From the NCBI RefSeq assembly GCF_008831265.1, contig NZ_VTTH01000004.1, positions 1-64,000 on the forward strand: a stretch of 64,000 nt of DNA, given 5' to 3'. This stretch comes from Lacisediminimonas profundi. Its GTDB lineage: Bacteria; Pseudomonadota; Gammaproteobacteria; Burkholderiales; Burkholderiaceae_D. Positions 55,593 through 64,000 of this stretch are shown in pieces (positions within the stretch are counted from its first letter, which is position 1; the number at the start of each line of letters is the position of its first letter). The notes beneath the pieces are model-generated. The model searched no databases. It saw nothing but the letters and a program-made list of their open reading frames with translations, and was not told the DNA's origin. The translations under genes were made by a program, and so were the position numbers.

Positions 55593-56375
55593 TCAGAGCA
55601 TCGTGAATCCGCCGTTGACACTGATTACCTGACCGGTAATCCACTTGGCATTTTCGCTGAGGAGAAAAGCGACCAGCGGCGCAATGTCCGAAGGCTCGCC
55701 GATGCGTCGCAGCGGGTACATCTTTTCGACGGTTCGTACCCGGCGCTGGTACTTTTCCTCGCCCATTTTCTCGCGCAGTGCTGCTTCGCGCTTCATTCGC
55801 ATCGGGGTATTGGTTGCGCCTGGAGAAACGATATTTGCGGTGATGCCGTCAGGGCCGACCTCCTGGGCAATCGACTTGATCAGGGCAGTGACTCCTGCCT
55901 TGGCCGCGGCGTAATAGGAAAGCCGCGCCTGGCCGACCCGCGCCGAATCGGACGAGAAGCATACGATGCGTCCGAATTTTTGCGCGCGCATGACCGGCAG
56001 GATCGAATGCAGGCAATGCATGGGACCCATCAGGCAGACTTCCAGCATGCGGGTCCAGTCCTGTGCCGACGATTCCATGAAAGTCTTGTCATCAAGGATG
56101 GCAGCGCTGTTCACGAAATAGTCGATACGGCCAAATTGAGCGACTGCCTTGTCCACCATTTCCTGGACCGACGCCGGCTTGGCCAAATCGGTCTGGACAA
56201 AAATGGTCGGCGTGACCTTCCCAAGTTCAGCCGCTGCTTCTTCACCGGCTGCGATATTGATATCGGCCAGGACCAGCCGGACGCCTGCTTGGGCAAGCTC
56301 GTTGGCCACCTCGCGGCCGATGCCCTGCACGCCACCGGTTACGACCGCCACATTCCCCTGCATTTTAAGATCCAT
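55593..56375 (-). CDS. Short-chain dehydrogenase/reductase (BadH-like)
   Basis: 260-residue SDR. The NAD motif is TGGVQGIG, the active site SSDSARVG then YYAAAK (Tyr, Lys), and TNxxSAA is NSAAILDD. The SDSARVG stretch resembles 2-hydroxycyclohexanecarboxyl-CoA dehydrogenase (BadH). It probably oxidises a 3-hydroxyacyl-CoA in the pathway. Operon with the neighbouring dehydrogenases. Confidence 0.85.
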   Translation of the reverse strand: MDLKMQGNVAVVTGGVQGIGREVANELAQAGVRLVLADINIAAGEEAAAELGKVTPTIFVQTDLAKPASVQEMVDKAVAQFGRIDYFVNSAAILDDKTFMESSAQDWTRMLEVCLMGPMHCLHSILPVMRAQKFGRIVCFSSDSARVGQARLSYYAAAKAGVTALIKSIAQEVGPDGITANIVSPGATNTPMRMKREAALREKMGEEKYQRRVRTVEKMYPLRRIGEPSDIAPLVAFLLSENAKWITGQVISVNGGFTML

Positions 56376-56449
56376 CAGTTTCCCCGTTCCTTGGGGTGGT
56401 GCCTGTTGTCAGCCACCCACCCGATTCAAATAACGCAACTTCACGCGGC

Positions 56450-57607
56450 TCAAGCTTGTTTTGGTGCTCGTTGAGAGAAGCTGCGGCCGAAAACGCCCTC
56501 GGCGATCCGGTTCTTCAGCATTTCAATGGAGCCGCCGGCGATCATCCAGCCGCGGATACGCCGTACACAGTACTCGACCAACGCCTCCTGGCTGAAACCC
56601 ATTCCGCCCATCACCTGCAGCGCTTCATTGGCGACGAACCACCCCGCCTCGTTGCACGCCAGTTTGGCCATGGCCGTGCTCTGGGCCGAAGGGAGCTGAT
56701 GCTCTCCTTCAAGAGCCGCCTTGTATAGCATCAGCTGCGCCTGTTCCAGCCGCATCCACATATCTGCGAACTTCCATTGCAAGCCCTGGAATTCGCAGAG
56801 CGCGCGCCCGAACTGCTTGCGATTCATGGCGTGTTCGCGCGCAACGTTGTACGCGTAGCGGCCGAGCGCGAGCGAGCGGGACGCATTTCCCAGACGTTCG
56901 ACGTTAAAGCCGGAAATCTGCTTTTTGAATCCGCCAGGGCCGAGCAGCAAATTTTCGGCGGGGACACGGGCATTTTCGAAATATAGCTGACTCCATTGCT
57001 CGCCGTTCATGAAGCTGGCGGGGTTTCCGACCGTGAAGCCGGGCGCACCCCGCTCGACCAGGATGGAACCGATGTTGTCCAGTCCGGGGCCGAAGCGTAC
57101 GTAAATCAGGAACAGCGAAGCTTCCGGACTGTGCGTCGAGAAAATCTTGCTGCCGTTGATGACATAGCTGTCTCCATCCAGCTGGGCCGTGGTCCGGAGT
57201 TCGGTCACGGCCGATCCGGCGTCCGGCTCGGTCATGCCAAGTGAAATGAGCTTTCGGCCACCCAGCAGATCAGGCAGGAAGCGCTCCTTTTGTTCCTTCG
57301 TCGCATATTCCACGAAGGTCCGAATCGGGCCGAAGTTGCCCGCCTGCACGATGTCCGCGCTTTTCGGACAAGCCAGCGCGACCTGCTGAATCGCAAGGAC
57401 CGCATGCATCAGCGTTCCGCCCTGCCCTCCGTCGCTCTCGGGAAATGCAATTCCCAGCAGGCCTTGCTCCGCCAGCAGCTTGGCCGTCTCCCAGGGATAG
57501 TGGGGTGAATGTGCGCGTTCCAGCGCACCTGCTGCGAGTTTCTCGTTGGCGAACCGGCTGACGGAATCCGCAAACGCACGATGTTCTTCGCTAAGTTCAA
57601 AGTCCAT
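56450..57607 (-). CDS. Acyl-CoA dehydrogenase
   Basis: 385-residue FAD enzyme with blocks MTEPDAGSAVTELRTTAQ and FSTHSPEASLFLIYV, and C-terminal VMGGMGFSQEALVEYCVRR. It should introduce a double bond next to the CoA carbonyl. First gene of the - strand run; a perfect palindrome lies 20 bases upstream. Confidence 0.9.
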   Translation of the reverse strand: MDFELSEEHRAFADSVSRFANEKLAAGALERAHSPHYPWETAKLLAEQGLLGIAFPESDGGQGGTLMHAVLAIQQVALACPKSADIVQAGNFGPIRTFVEYATKEQKERFLPDLLGGRKLISLGMTEPDAGSAVTELRTTAQLDGDSYVINGSKIFSTHSPEASLFLIYVRFGPGLDNIGSILVERGAPGFTVGNPASFMNGEQWSQLYFENARVPAENLLLGPGGFKKQISGFNVERLGNASRSLALGRYAYNVAREHAMNRKQFGRALCEFQGLQWKFADMWMRLEQAQLMLYKAALEGEHQLPSAQSTAMAKLACNEAGWFVANEALQVMGGMGFSQEALVEYCVRRIRGWMIAGGSIEMLKNRIAEGVFGRSFSQRAPKQA

Positions 57608-57627
57608 GAGTTGTCTTTTTCTCTGAG

Positions 57628-57644
57628 CCGGAATATTTTTCCGG
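57628..57644. promoter_or_regulatory. Palindrome upstream of the acyl-CoA dehydrogenase gene
   Basis: CCGGAATATTTTTCCGG: six-base perfect arms with a five-base centre, 20 bases before the ATG, in the gap between divergent operons. It may be an operator, or an mRNA hairpin. Confidence 0.45.
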
Positions 57645-57896
57645 TAATTTCAAACAATGAAACGAGTTCCAATCAGTAAGCAGAATACACGACAAATCGC
57701 GCGCATGAAAGTGGGATGTGCTGAAAATTGCGCGGCGCCCGGGACAGTCTTGTTTGCGTTCCTTAAAGAGGATGATATCCTATCTACCGAAACTGGTTTT
57801 GCTGGGTGAAACTTTATCCAGGCCGCCGCCATTGACCATGAGGCGTCAGCTTCAGGACACCAGCGGACAACTGACCGGATTATTAACGGAGACAAA

Positions 57897-58883
57897 ATGA
57901 AATCCACCATCAGACATTTCCTGCGCGCAAGCGTGTTTGCAACCATTGTCCTTGCGGGCGCAGTGCAGGCCCAGGATGCTTACCCGAACCGGCCGATCAA
58001 GATCATTGTCGGACTTGCACCAGGGGCCTCAACCGACTTTATCGCCCGTGAGATGAGCAGGAGCCTGAGCGAGCGGCTCAAGGTGCCCGTCGTAGTTGAG
58101 AACAAGCCGGGAGCGAACACGATCATTGCCAGCAATCAGGTCGCCAAGGCGGCTCCCGATGGCTATACGCTGCTGCTCTCCAACAGCATGAACGCCACGA
58201 ATCCCTGGGTTTACGACAAGTTGCCGTACGACTACCGCAAGGACTTGAAAAACATCGTTCTGATCGGCGTATCGCCTAACCTGATGACGGCCTCGCCGAA
58301 GCTGGGGATCAATAACTTGCAGGAGTTGATTGCGTTCGCAAAGAAGAAGCCTAACGAGTTCTCCTACGGAACGGCCGGTGTTGGTTCCATTCACCATCTG
58401 TTGATGGCCATCATCGCGCAGCGTGCCAACATCCAGTTGAACCACATTCCATACAAGGGTGCGATGGGCGCCGTGCAGGACGTCCTGGGTGGCAACCTGT
58501 CCGGATATTTCGGCACCATTACTTCGCAGCGCGATTTTGTGAAACGGGGCGACCTGAAGCCCCTCTTCGTCACCACCGCGACACGTTCCAAATACATGCC
58601 CGAGGTGCCAACGCTGGCTGAGAACAACTTGCAGGGCCTGGAAACCGGATACTGGCTCGGACTCTCGGGACCGGCCGGGCTCCCCCCTGCAGTGGTCAAC
58701 CTGCTGAACAAGGAAGTCAACGAGATCCTGAAGATGCCTGCGGTGATCGAACGGCTCGAGAAGCAGACGATCAGCGCCGCAGGTGGCTCGCCCGCCGATA
58801 TGGACAAATATTTCGAAAACGAACTGCGCTTCTGGAAAGAAGCCGCTTCTGCCGCGAAAATCGTCCCGACCGCTGTAAATTGA
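57897..58883 (+). CDS. Bug/TctC-family tripartite tricarboxylate transporter binding protein
   Basis: 328-residue periplasmic receptor with a signal peptide ending AVQAQDAYP. The mature part has YPNRPIKIIVGLAPGAST, VVVENKPGA and NQVAKAAPDGYTLL, all Bug-family signatures. GGAG precedes the ATG. No TctA/TctB permease is adjacent, as is common for the very many Bug proteins of Burkholderiales. It could be the receptor for the acid broken down by the neighbouring genes. Confidence 0.9.
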   Translation: MKSTIRHFLRASVFATIVLAGAVQAQDAYPNRPIKIIVGLAPGASTDFIAREMSRSLSERLKVPVVVENKPGANTIIASNQVAKAAPDGYTLLLSNSMNATNPWVYDKLPYDYRKDLKNIVLIGVSPNLMTASPKLGINNLQELIAFAKKKPNEFSYGTAGVGSIHHLLMAIIAQRANIQLNHIPYKGAMGAVQDVLGGNLSGYFGTITSQRDFVKRGDLKPLFVTTATRSKYMPEVPTLAENNLQGLETGYWLGLSGPAGLPPAVVNLLNKEVNEILKMPAVIERLEKQTISAAGGSPADMDKYFENELRFWKEAASAAKIVPTAVN

Positions 58884-58960
58884 TGGTGACTTGTGGCCTT
58901 GTTCGCCAAGCGGCAAGGCCGTGAAAGGATCCGCCCCCGGAATTCCGGCGGCGGGTCCGT

Positions 58961-60349
58961 TTATTTTCCGATACAGAACCTGCTGAATATCACTCCCAGC
59001 AGGTCGTCGGATGTGAACTCGCCGGTGATGCTGTTGAGCCGCTCCTGCGCCAGCCGCAGTTCCTCCGCGAACAGGTCCAGTGCCTCGTCATTGCGGGCGG
59101 CCAGTTCGGCTGCGACCTCGAGGTGCTCGCGCGCCGCCTTCAGTGCAATCAGGTGTCGCTCGCGCGCCAGGTAGACCGACTCTGCGGTCTGCTGCCAGCC
59201 TGCGATGCGCAACAGTTCCGTGCGCAACAGGTCGAGGCCGACCTTGTCGGTTGCCGAAAGATAGATATGGGTTGAATCGGACAGCCGGTCAATGGCTGGC
59301 CGATGACCCGACAGGTCAATCTTGTTCCACAGCCGGATGACCGGTGCGCCGCCCGGCAGCTTGTCCACGATCGCTTCATCGCCGCGCGTCGGTCCGCGGG
59401 TGGCGTCCAGCATGTGCAGGATCACGTCAGCGTTCTCCACTGCCTGCCAGGTCCGCTCGATGCCGATCCGCTCCACCTCGTCAGTCGCTTCCGATGGCTC
59501 GCGGATGCCAGCCGTGTCGATGATATTGACCGGCACCCCGTTGATCTGGATGGTCTGGGTGACCTTGTCGCGGGTGGTTCCGGCGATGGGGGTGACGATG
59601 GCGATGTCGGCGCCGGCAAGGGCATTCAGCAGTGACGACTTGCCGACATTGGGTTGGCCGGCCAGCACCACATTGATCCCCTCCCGCAGCAATGCACCCT
59701 GCGCCGCCTGATCGAACACCGCCGTCAGGTCGGCGCGTATCTGTTGCAGTTGGCCGCGCGCGTTGGACTTCTCGAGGAAATCGATCTCCTCTTCCGGAAA
59801 ATCCAGTGTCGCTTCGACCAGCATGCGCAGCTGGATCACGCGCTCGACCAGTCCGTGGATCTTTTCCGAGAACGCGCCTGACAGCGACTGCGATGCCGAC
59901 TTGGCAGCCGCTTCGGTCGACGCTTCTATCAGGTCGGCAACCGCCTCGGCCTGCGCCAGGTCCATCTTTCCGTTCAGGAAAGCGCGGTGGGTGAATTCGC
60001 CAGGCTCGGCCAGCCGCAAGCCCAGCTCCTTGCCGGCTTCCAGGCAGCGCTGCAGCAGCATCTGCAACACGACCGTGCCGCCGTGGCCCTGCAGTTCCAG
60101 CACGTCTTCGCCGGTATAGGAGTGCGGCGCCTTGAAATAGATGGCGATACCGCGGTCGATCAGCGTGCCGTCGGCCTGCACGAAATCCAGATAAGTGGCA
60201 TGGCGTGGTTGCAAGCTGGCGCCGGGCGCCAGGCGGCAGACCGCGGGTATCAGTGCGCCCAGGTTCTTGCCGGAGACACGTACTACGCCGATACCGCCGC
60301 GGCCTTGCGCGGTGGCGATGGCGGCAATGGGGAGGGAATCATGAAGCAT
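58961..60349 (-). CDS. mnmE: tRNA modification GTPase MnmE
   Basis: 462-residue GTPase that, with MnmG, makes the 5-aminomethyl or carboxymethylaminomethyl group on wobble uridine. N-terminal folate-binding domain ([20 protein letters not shown]), helical domain, G domain with [12 protein letters not shown], and the C-terminal FCIGK motif are all present. Length is normal. Last gene of the rpmH-rnpA-yidD-yidC-mnmE run. Confidence 0.97.
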   Translation of the reverse strand: MLHDSLPIAAIATAQGRGGIGVVRVSGKNLGALIPAVCRLAPGASLQPRHATYLDFVQADGTLIDRGIAIYFKAPHSYTGEDVLELQGHGGTVVLQMLLQRCLEAGKELGLRLAEPGEFTHRAFLNGKMDLAQAEAVADLIEASTEAAAKSASQSLSGAFSEKIHGLVERVIQLRMLVEATLDFPEEEIDFLEKSNARGQLQQIRADLTAVFDQAAQGALLREGINVVLAGQPNVGKSSLLNALAGADIAIVTPIAGTTRDKVTQTIQINGVPVNIIDTAGIREPSEATDEVERIGIERTWQAVENADVILHMLDATRGPTRGDEAIVDKLPGGAPVIRLWNKIDLSGHRPAIDRLSDSTHIYLSATDKVGLDLLRTELLRIAGWQQTAESVYLARERHLIALKAAREHLEVAAELAARNDEALDLFAEELRLAQERLNSITGEFTSDDLLGVIFSRFCIGK

Positions 60350-60432
60350 GGCGATATTTTAGAGTGGAATCCCGTGCCTTTGCTTGAGCCCAACTGGAGC
60401 GCAGGAAAAAAGCACGGTGAAACAGCAGAATG

Positions 60433-60466
60433 AAAAAGGCCCGCGCGGCAAATGCGGCGCGGGCCT
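60433..60466 (-). terminator. Intrinsic terminator of the yidC operon
   Basis: AGGCCCGCGC and GCGCGGGCCT pair around a ten-base loop; on the - strand a TTTTT run follows. It lies 20 bases past the yidC stop, before mnmE. Confidence 0.85.
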
Positions 60467-60484
60467 ATCACTGAACTGGTGTTA

Positions 60485-62158
60485 TCAGGCGGCGTTGGCG
60501 CGCTCGATGTTCTTCGTGATCACCCACTGCTGTGCAATCGACAGCAGGTTATTGACCACCCAGTACAGGACCAGTCCCGACGGGAAGAAGAAGAACATGA
60601 CCGAGAACACGATCGGCATGAACAGCATTACCTTGGCCTGCACCGGATCGGGCGGCGTCGGGTTGAGCTTGGTCTGCACGAACATCGACACGGCCATGAT
60701 CACCGGCAGGATGTAGAACGGGTCCGGCGCTGCCAGGTCATGGATCCAGCCCAGCCACGGCGCGTTGCGCATTTCCACGCTGGCCAGCAGCACCCAGTAC
60801 AGCGAGATGAACACCGGGATCTGGATGACGATCGGCAGGCAGCCGCCGAGCGGATTGATCTTCTCGGTCTTGTACAGCTCCATCATTGCCTGGTTCATCT
60901 TCTGCGCGTCGCCCTTGTGGCGCTCGCGGATCTCGGTCATGCGCGGCGTGACCGTTTTCATCTTGGCCATGCTGCGATAGCTGGCTGCCGACAGCGGGAA
61001 GAAGGCCAGCTTGATCAGGATCGTCAGCGCGACGATGGTCCAGCCCCAGTTGGCCAGGTATTTGTGGATCTGCACCATCAGCCAGAAGATCGGCTTGGCG
61101 ATGATGGTCAGCCAGCCATAGTCCTTGACCAGTTCGAGGCCGGGCGCAATTTTCTCCAGGCGGTCGGTTTCCTGAGGACCCGAATACAGCTTCGAATCGA
61201 CCGAGGCGGTGGCGCCAGGAGCGACCGTGCCGATCGGCATGATGGTGCCGACCGAATACAGGTTGTTGTCGACTTTCTTGGCGAAAATCTCGCGCTTCAT
61301 CTTTTCGGGCGGCACGAAAGCCGACACGAAGTAATGCTGGATCATCGCAATCCAGCCGTCGTCGGCCTTGTTTGCATGGTCAGCCTTGCCCTTTTCGATC
61401 TTCTCGAAGTCAAGCTTTTCGAACTTGCTGGCGTCCGTATAGACTGCCGGGCCAGTGAAGGTGCTGTAGAAATGCGACTCGCCTTCGAGCTTGCCGCCGT
61501 CACGCACCAGTTGCAGGTAGAGCGACGGGGAAACCGGCGCACCACCCACGTTCTGCACGTCGTGCCGCACGCCGACCACGTAATCATTGCGCTTGAAGGT
61601 GTAGGTCTTGATCAGCTTGACGCCGCCTTCCTCCGCTTCCAGCACCAGCTGGAGTTGGTCGGACGAGCCCATTTCGCGCGAACCAGGACGTACTGCGAAC
61701 GGCGTGCGGTGGTTGGGGTAGGCGCCGCCGATCAGGCCGGTCTGGCCAAGATACGTGCGGGTGGGGCTGGAGTCGAACAGCACCACGTTCTTGGTCGGAT
61801 CGTTGCTGTCCTTGTGCTTGAGCAGTTCAAGCCGGCGGATCTCGCCGCCGACGCTGTCGATCTGGACCTTCATCAGGTCGGTCGTGACCGTCACCTTTTC
61901 GGCGACCACGGGCGCGGCCGCCGGCGTTGCCGCGGCTGCAGCTGCAGCGTTCGAAGGAACCTGTGCGGCCGGCGTGACGCTAGCTGCCTGCGGCACATCG
62001 GATTTCTTCGCGGGAGGTGCTGACTTGTCGGCGGCCTGCTGTGTGGCCGTCACCGGGAAGAACAGCGACGGCTTGCCGTTGTAGCGCATCCAGTTGTCCC
62101 ACAGGATCAACAGCGACATCGAGAAGACGACCCAGAGGACAGTACGTTGGATATCCAT
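60485..62158 (-). CDS. yidC: Membrane protein insertase YidC
   Basis: 557-residue inner-membrane insertase. It has an N-terminal transmembrane segment ([15 protein letters not shown]), a large periplasmic domain (about 50-350), and C-terminal helices with the conserved [19 protein letters not shown] and [16 protein letters not shown]. An Ala-rich linker at about 45-80 ([13 protein letters not shown]) is lineage-specific. It precedes mnmE and follows yidD by about 20 bases. Confidence 0.97.
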   Translation of the reverse strand: MDIQRTVLWVVFSMSLLILWDNWMRYNGKPSLFFPVTATQQAADKSAPPAKKSDVPQAASVTPAAQVPSNAAAAAAATPAAAPVVAEKVTVTTDLMKVQIDSVGGEIRRLELLKHKDSNDPTKNVVLFDSSPTRTYLGQTGLIGGAYPNHRTPFAVRPGSREMGSSDQLQLVLEAEEGGVKLIKTYTFKRNDYVVGVRHDVQNVGGAPVSPSLYLQLVRDGGKLEGESHFYSTFTGPAVYTDASKFEKLDFEKIEKGKADHANKADDGWIAMIQHYFVSAFVPPEKMKREIFAKKVDNNLYSVGTIMPIGTVAPGATASVDSKLYSGPQETDRLEKIAPGLELVKDYGWLTIIAKPIFWLMVQIHKYLANWGWTIVALTILIKLAFFPLSAASYRSMAKMKTVTPRMTEIRERHKGDAQKMNQAMMELYKTEKINPLGGCLPIVIQIPVFISLYWVLLASVEMRNAPWLGWIHDLAAPDPFYILPVIMAVSMFVQTKLNPTPPDPVQAKVMLFMPIVFSVMFFFFPSGLVLYWVVNNLLSIAQQWVITKNIERANAA

Positions 62159-62179
62159 GGTGTTTGGTTTCAGTTCTGT

Positions 62180-62440
62180 TTAGTGTGAGGCTGGCGCCGA
62201 GTCTGGCGAGCGAGACGCGGGTGCGGAAGGTTCCGGCACAGGATCATACCCGCCCTCGTGCCACGGGTGGCATTTGCACAGGCGGCGTCCGGAAAGGGCG
62301 AACCCCTTCATTGCGCCGTGGCGACGGATCGCCTCGGAAGCAAAGTCGGAACAGCTGGGATGGAATCGGCAGTTGCGGCCAAGATACGGGCTGATGGCGA
62401 GTTTGTACAGCCGCAACAGGATCAGTAGCAATCTGCTCAT
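62180..62440 (-). CDS. yidD: Membrane protein insertion efficiency factor YidD
   Basis: 86-residue small protein with the YidD core YKLAISPYLGRNCRFHPSCS and three conserved cysteines. The start overlaps the rnpA stop by four bases (ATGA). A Pro/Ser-rich tail of about 20 residues is longer than in E. coli. Confidence 0.95.
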   Translation of the reverse strand: MSRLLLILLRLYKLAISPYLGRNCRFHPSCSDFASEAIRRHGAMKGFALSGRRLCKCHPWHEGGYDPVPEPSAPASRSPDSAPASH

Positions 62441-62826
62441 CGGCTTGTTCCTTCGGCGGCAAGTTGTGATGCCAAAAGAGTCATGATCTGTTCGCGCAAA
62501 CGCTTTTTCAGCACGGCGGACGAGGCGGGCCCCGCCTTGGTATTGATTGCCGAAGACAGCCGGATGATGCAGTCGAGCGGCGGCAAGTCGCTCTGGCGAA
62601 AAACCTCGCGCGCGACCCGCTTGATCATGTTGCGGGTGGCCGCACGCTGTGCCAGCCGTTTGGCAGCAACCACGCCAAGACGTGCCTGTGCCAGGCCGTT
62701 TTGCCTGGCATACAGCGTGAAATTGCTGGTCCTGAACACGGGACGCAAACGAAAAGCGGATGAAAACTCATCCGCTTTTAGGATACGTTGTGCCCGGGTG
62801 TAACGAGCCTGTTGATTGACTGTCAC
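62437..62826 (-). CDS. rnpA: Ribonuclease P protein component
   Basis: About 129-residue RNase P protein. The family blocks ARLGVVAAKRLAQRAATRNMIKRVAREVFR and FRTSNFTLYARQN are clear. The GTG at 62826 keeps the gene downstream of rpmH; a longer open frame would overlap rpmH by 41 bases. Follows rpmH by 31 bases. Confidence 0.93.
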   Translation of the reverse strand: MTVNQQARYTRAQRILKADEFSSAFRLRPVFRTSNFTLYARQNGLAQARLGVVAAKRLAQRAATRNMIKRVAREVFRQSDLPPLDCIIRLSSAINTKAGPASSAVLKKRLREQIMTLLASQLAAEGTSR

Positions 62827-62857
62827 GCCGGCAGGGGCAGCAGGCGAAGCGTCGGGC

Positions 62858-62992
62858 TTATACAGCCAGGCGCTTGCGGCCTTTTGCGCGGCGGGCATTG
62901 ATCACGGCGCGGCCGCCACGGGTTGCCATGCGTGCGCGGAAGCCATGGGTACGCTTGCGGCGGACGACGGAAGGTTGGTATGTGCGTTTCAT
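62858..62992 (-). CDS. rpmH: 50S ribosomal protein L34
   Basis: 44-residue ribosomal protein. It reads [20 protein letters not shown] and ends GRKRLAV. It is the first gene of the operon. Confidence 0.97.
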   Translation of the reverse strand: MKRTYQPSVVRRKRTHGFRARMATRGGRAVINARRAKGRKRLAV

Positions 62993-63067
62993 TATCGTTC
63001 TCGCTAGTCAGCTGAATTCGGAAAAGGTCTTACGGGATAGGGGTCTGGCACCCGCTTCATGCAAGGC

Positions 63068-63107
63068 GCCTCTCCGGCTGGCCGCGACAGCAGCCAGCCG
63101 GAGAGGC
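63068..63107. repeat. Perfect hairpin in the rpmH leader
   Basis: GCCTCTCCGGCTGGC (63068-63082) pairs perfectly with GCCAGCCGGAGAGGC (63093-63107) around ten bases. It lies between the rpmH promoter and start, so the leader RNA folds it. No T run follows. Confidence 0.7.
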
Positions 63108-63141
63108 AGGACATGCGGCAACGACGGACAGCGAACCCGAG

Positions 63142-63171
63142 ATTAGACCTCAGTTTCTGCTTCTGTGTCAA
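63142..63171 (-). promoter_or_regulatory. rpmH operon promoter
   Basis: On the - strand TTGACA (63171-63166) and TCTAAT (63147-63142) with an 18-base spacer, a strong sigma-70 match for a ribosomal operon. Confidence 0.65.
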
Positions 63172-63222
63172 TCACTTGGCAATCTGACGGGCTTTGGCGG
63201 GCGGCAAAATTTGGCTGCTGCC

Positions 63223-63231
63223 TGTGGATAA
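63223..63231. promoter_or_regulatory. DnaA box in the dnaA promoter region
   Basis: TGTGGATAA, the perfect reverse box, 112 bases before dnaA and 17 bases before TAGAAT (63248-63253), a likely -10. It covers the -35 position, fitting autoregulation. I see no second perfect box in 62993-63342. Confidence 0.65.
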
Positions 63232-63342
63232 CTTGGCCTGCCCGGGGTAGAATAGCGGCACACAGCAAGACCTCCTGCCTGTATAAAAATGCACATTAAA
63301 AAGGCAGGCTGCAGCACCCCCCGCTCACATCGAATCGAATTA

Positions 63343-64000
63343 ATGGAAGATTTTTGGCAGACATGTTCCGCGCAGCTGGAACAGGAGCTGACGCCTCAGC
63401 AGTTCAGCGCCTGGATCAAGCCGCTCGTGCCCCTCGACTACGAGGAGGGACGCCTGCGCATTGCGGCGCCGAACCGGTTCAAGCTTGATTGGGTCAAGAC
63501 CCAGTTTGCCAATCGCATCACGGCACTGGCAGCCCAGTACTGGGAGTCGCAGATCGACGTGCAGTTCGTGCTCGACCCGCGCGGCAATGCCCGCAAGGCG
63601 CCGGTGAACGGCGCGCCGGTTGCCGTCAATGGGATGGCCATCCCTGCCGGGCCGTCGGCCGAAGCCATGCCGGCGGCGGCATCGCGTCACCATGATTCAG
63701 TGGAAGAGAATCCGCGCCGCGAGCAAAGCCGCATCAATGCGGCGCTGACCTTCGACAGTTTCGTGACCGGCAAGGCCAACCAGCTGGCGCGCGCAGCCGC
63801 AATCCAGGTTGCCAATAATCCGGGCAGTTCGTATAACCCGCTGTTTTTATATGGCGGCGTCGGCCTCGGAAAAACCCACTTGATCCACGCGATCGGCAAT
63901 CAGGTGCTGGCGGACAATCCGAATGTGCGCATCCGTTACATTCATGCCGAGCAGTATGTGCGCGACGTCGTGACCGCTTACCAGCGCAAGGGTTTTGACG
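63343..64000 (+). CDS. dnaA: Chromosomal replication initiator DnaA (partial, runs off the right end)
   Basis: Reads from [16 protein letters not shown] through domain I, a Pro/Ala-rich linker, and into the AAA+ domain with [10 protein letters not shown]. The window ends at residue 219 in [10 protein letters not shown], so about half of the protein is outside. It opens unwinding at oriC; adjacency to the rpmH block is the usual origin arrangement. Confidence 0.97.
   Translation, partial: MEDFWQTCSAQLEQELTPQQFSAWIKPLVPLDYEEGRLRIAAPNRFKLDWVKTQFANRITALAAQYWESQIDVQFVLDPRGNARKAPVNGAPVAVNGMAIPAGPSAEAMPAAASRHHDSVEENPRREQSRINAALTFDSFVTGKANQLARAAAIQVANNPGSSYNPLFLYGGVGLGKTHLIHAIGNQVLADNPNVRIRYIHAEQYVRDVVTAYQRKGFD

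Noticed and set aside
60452-62023. 523-residue + strand open frame opposite yidC
   Set aside because: Antisense shadow of yidC with no recognisable domain and no ribosome site.

Overview
The window looks like the replication-origin end of a betaproteobacterial chromosome. At the right edge the + strand carries the start of dnaA. Facing away from it on the - strand is the conserved block rpmH-rnpA-yidD-yidC-mnmE. High GC, GC-rich third codon positions, a GTP-type PEP carboxykinase, and many ABC, TRAP and Bug-type solute-binding proteins point to Burkholderiales. Oxalobacteraceae (Herbaspirillum, Noviherbaspirillum or Massilia relatives) is my best guess; the family is inference, not proof. No tRNA, rRNA, insertion sequence, prophage or CRISPR array is visible.

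Layout. 1-622 is a large imperfect inverted repeat with no credible gene. 1.07-10.1 kb is a catabolic and uptake block: a LIV-type ABC transporter (order on the - strand livG, livF, binding protein, livH, livM), preceded by a GMC alcohol dehydrogenase and an MmsA-type aldehyde dehydrogenase, with a divergent LysR regulator. 10.4-19.2 kb is mixed: an MTA/SAH nucleosidase flanked by DnaA-box-like sites, two MFS transporters, a LysR regulator, a possible small RNA with an anti-Shine-Dalgarno motif, and a - strand run (78-aa protein, frmA, pseudouridine synthase, FAD oxidase). 19.3-25.3 kb holds a TRAP transporter with an unusual large permease, then pckG. 25.6-34.8 kb holds single genes: 2-hydroxyacid dehydrogenase, short asparaginase, AbrB-type membrane protein, CAP-domain lipoprotein, PAP2 phosphatase, a GGDEF-EAL protein and two small hypothetical genes.

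34.9-45.2 kb is one functional locus. A second LIV transporter diverges from a flavin reductase, a flavin-dependent monooxygenase, a RidA protein, a Crp/Fnr regulator, an amidase and a DMT exporter. The divergent promoter has two GTA-N8-TAC palindromes, and the local regulator has the recognition helix expected for that site. This is the best candidate here for an undescribed oxidative pathway, probably for an N-containing compound.

45.3-58.9 kb is a CoA-thioester catabolic island: two crotonases with altered active sites, a tandem CaiB/BaiF CoA-transferase fusion, an alpha/beta hydrolase, an ADP-forming acyl-CoA ligase, an IclR regulator, an MmgE/PrpD protein, two acyl-CoA dehydrogenases, an SDR and an orphan Bug-type binding protein. 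The substrate cannot be read from the sequence; beta-oxidation-like breakdown of a branched or cyclic carboxylic acid fits. 59-64 kb is the housekeeping origin region.
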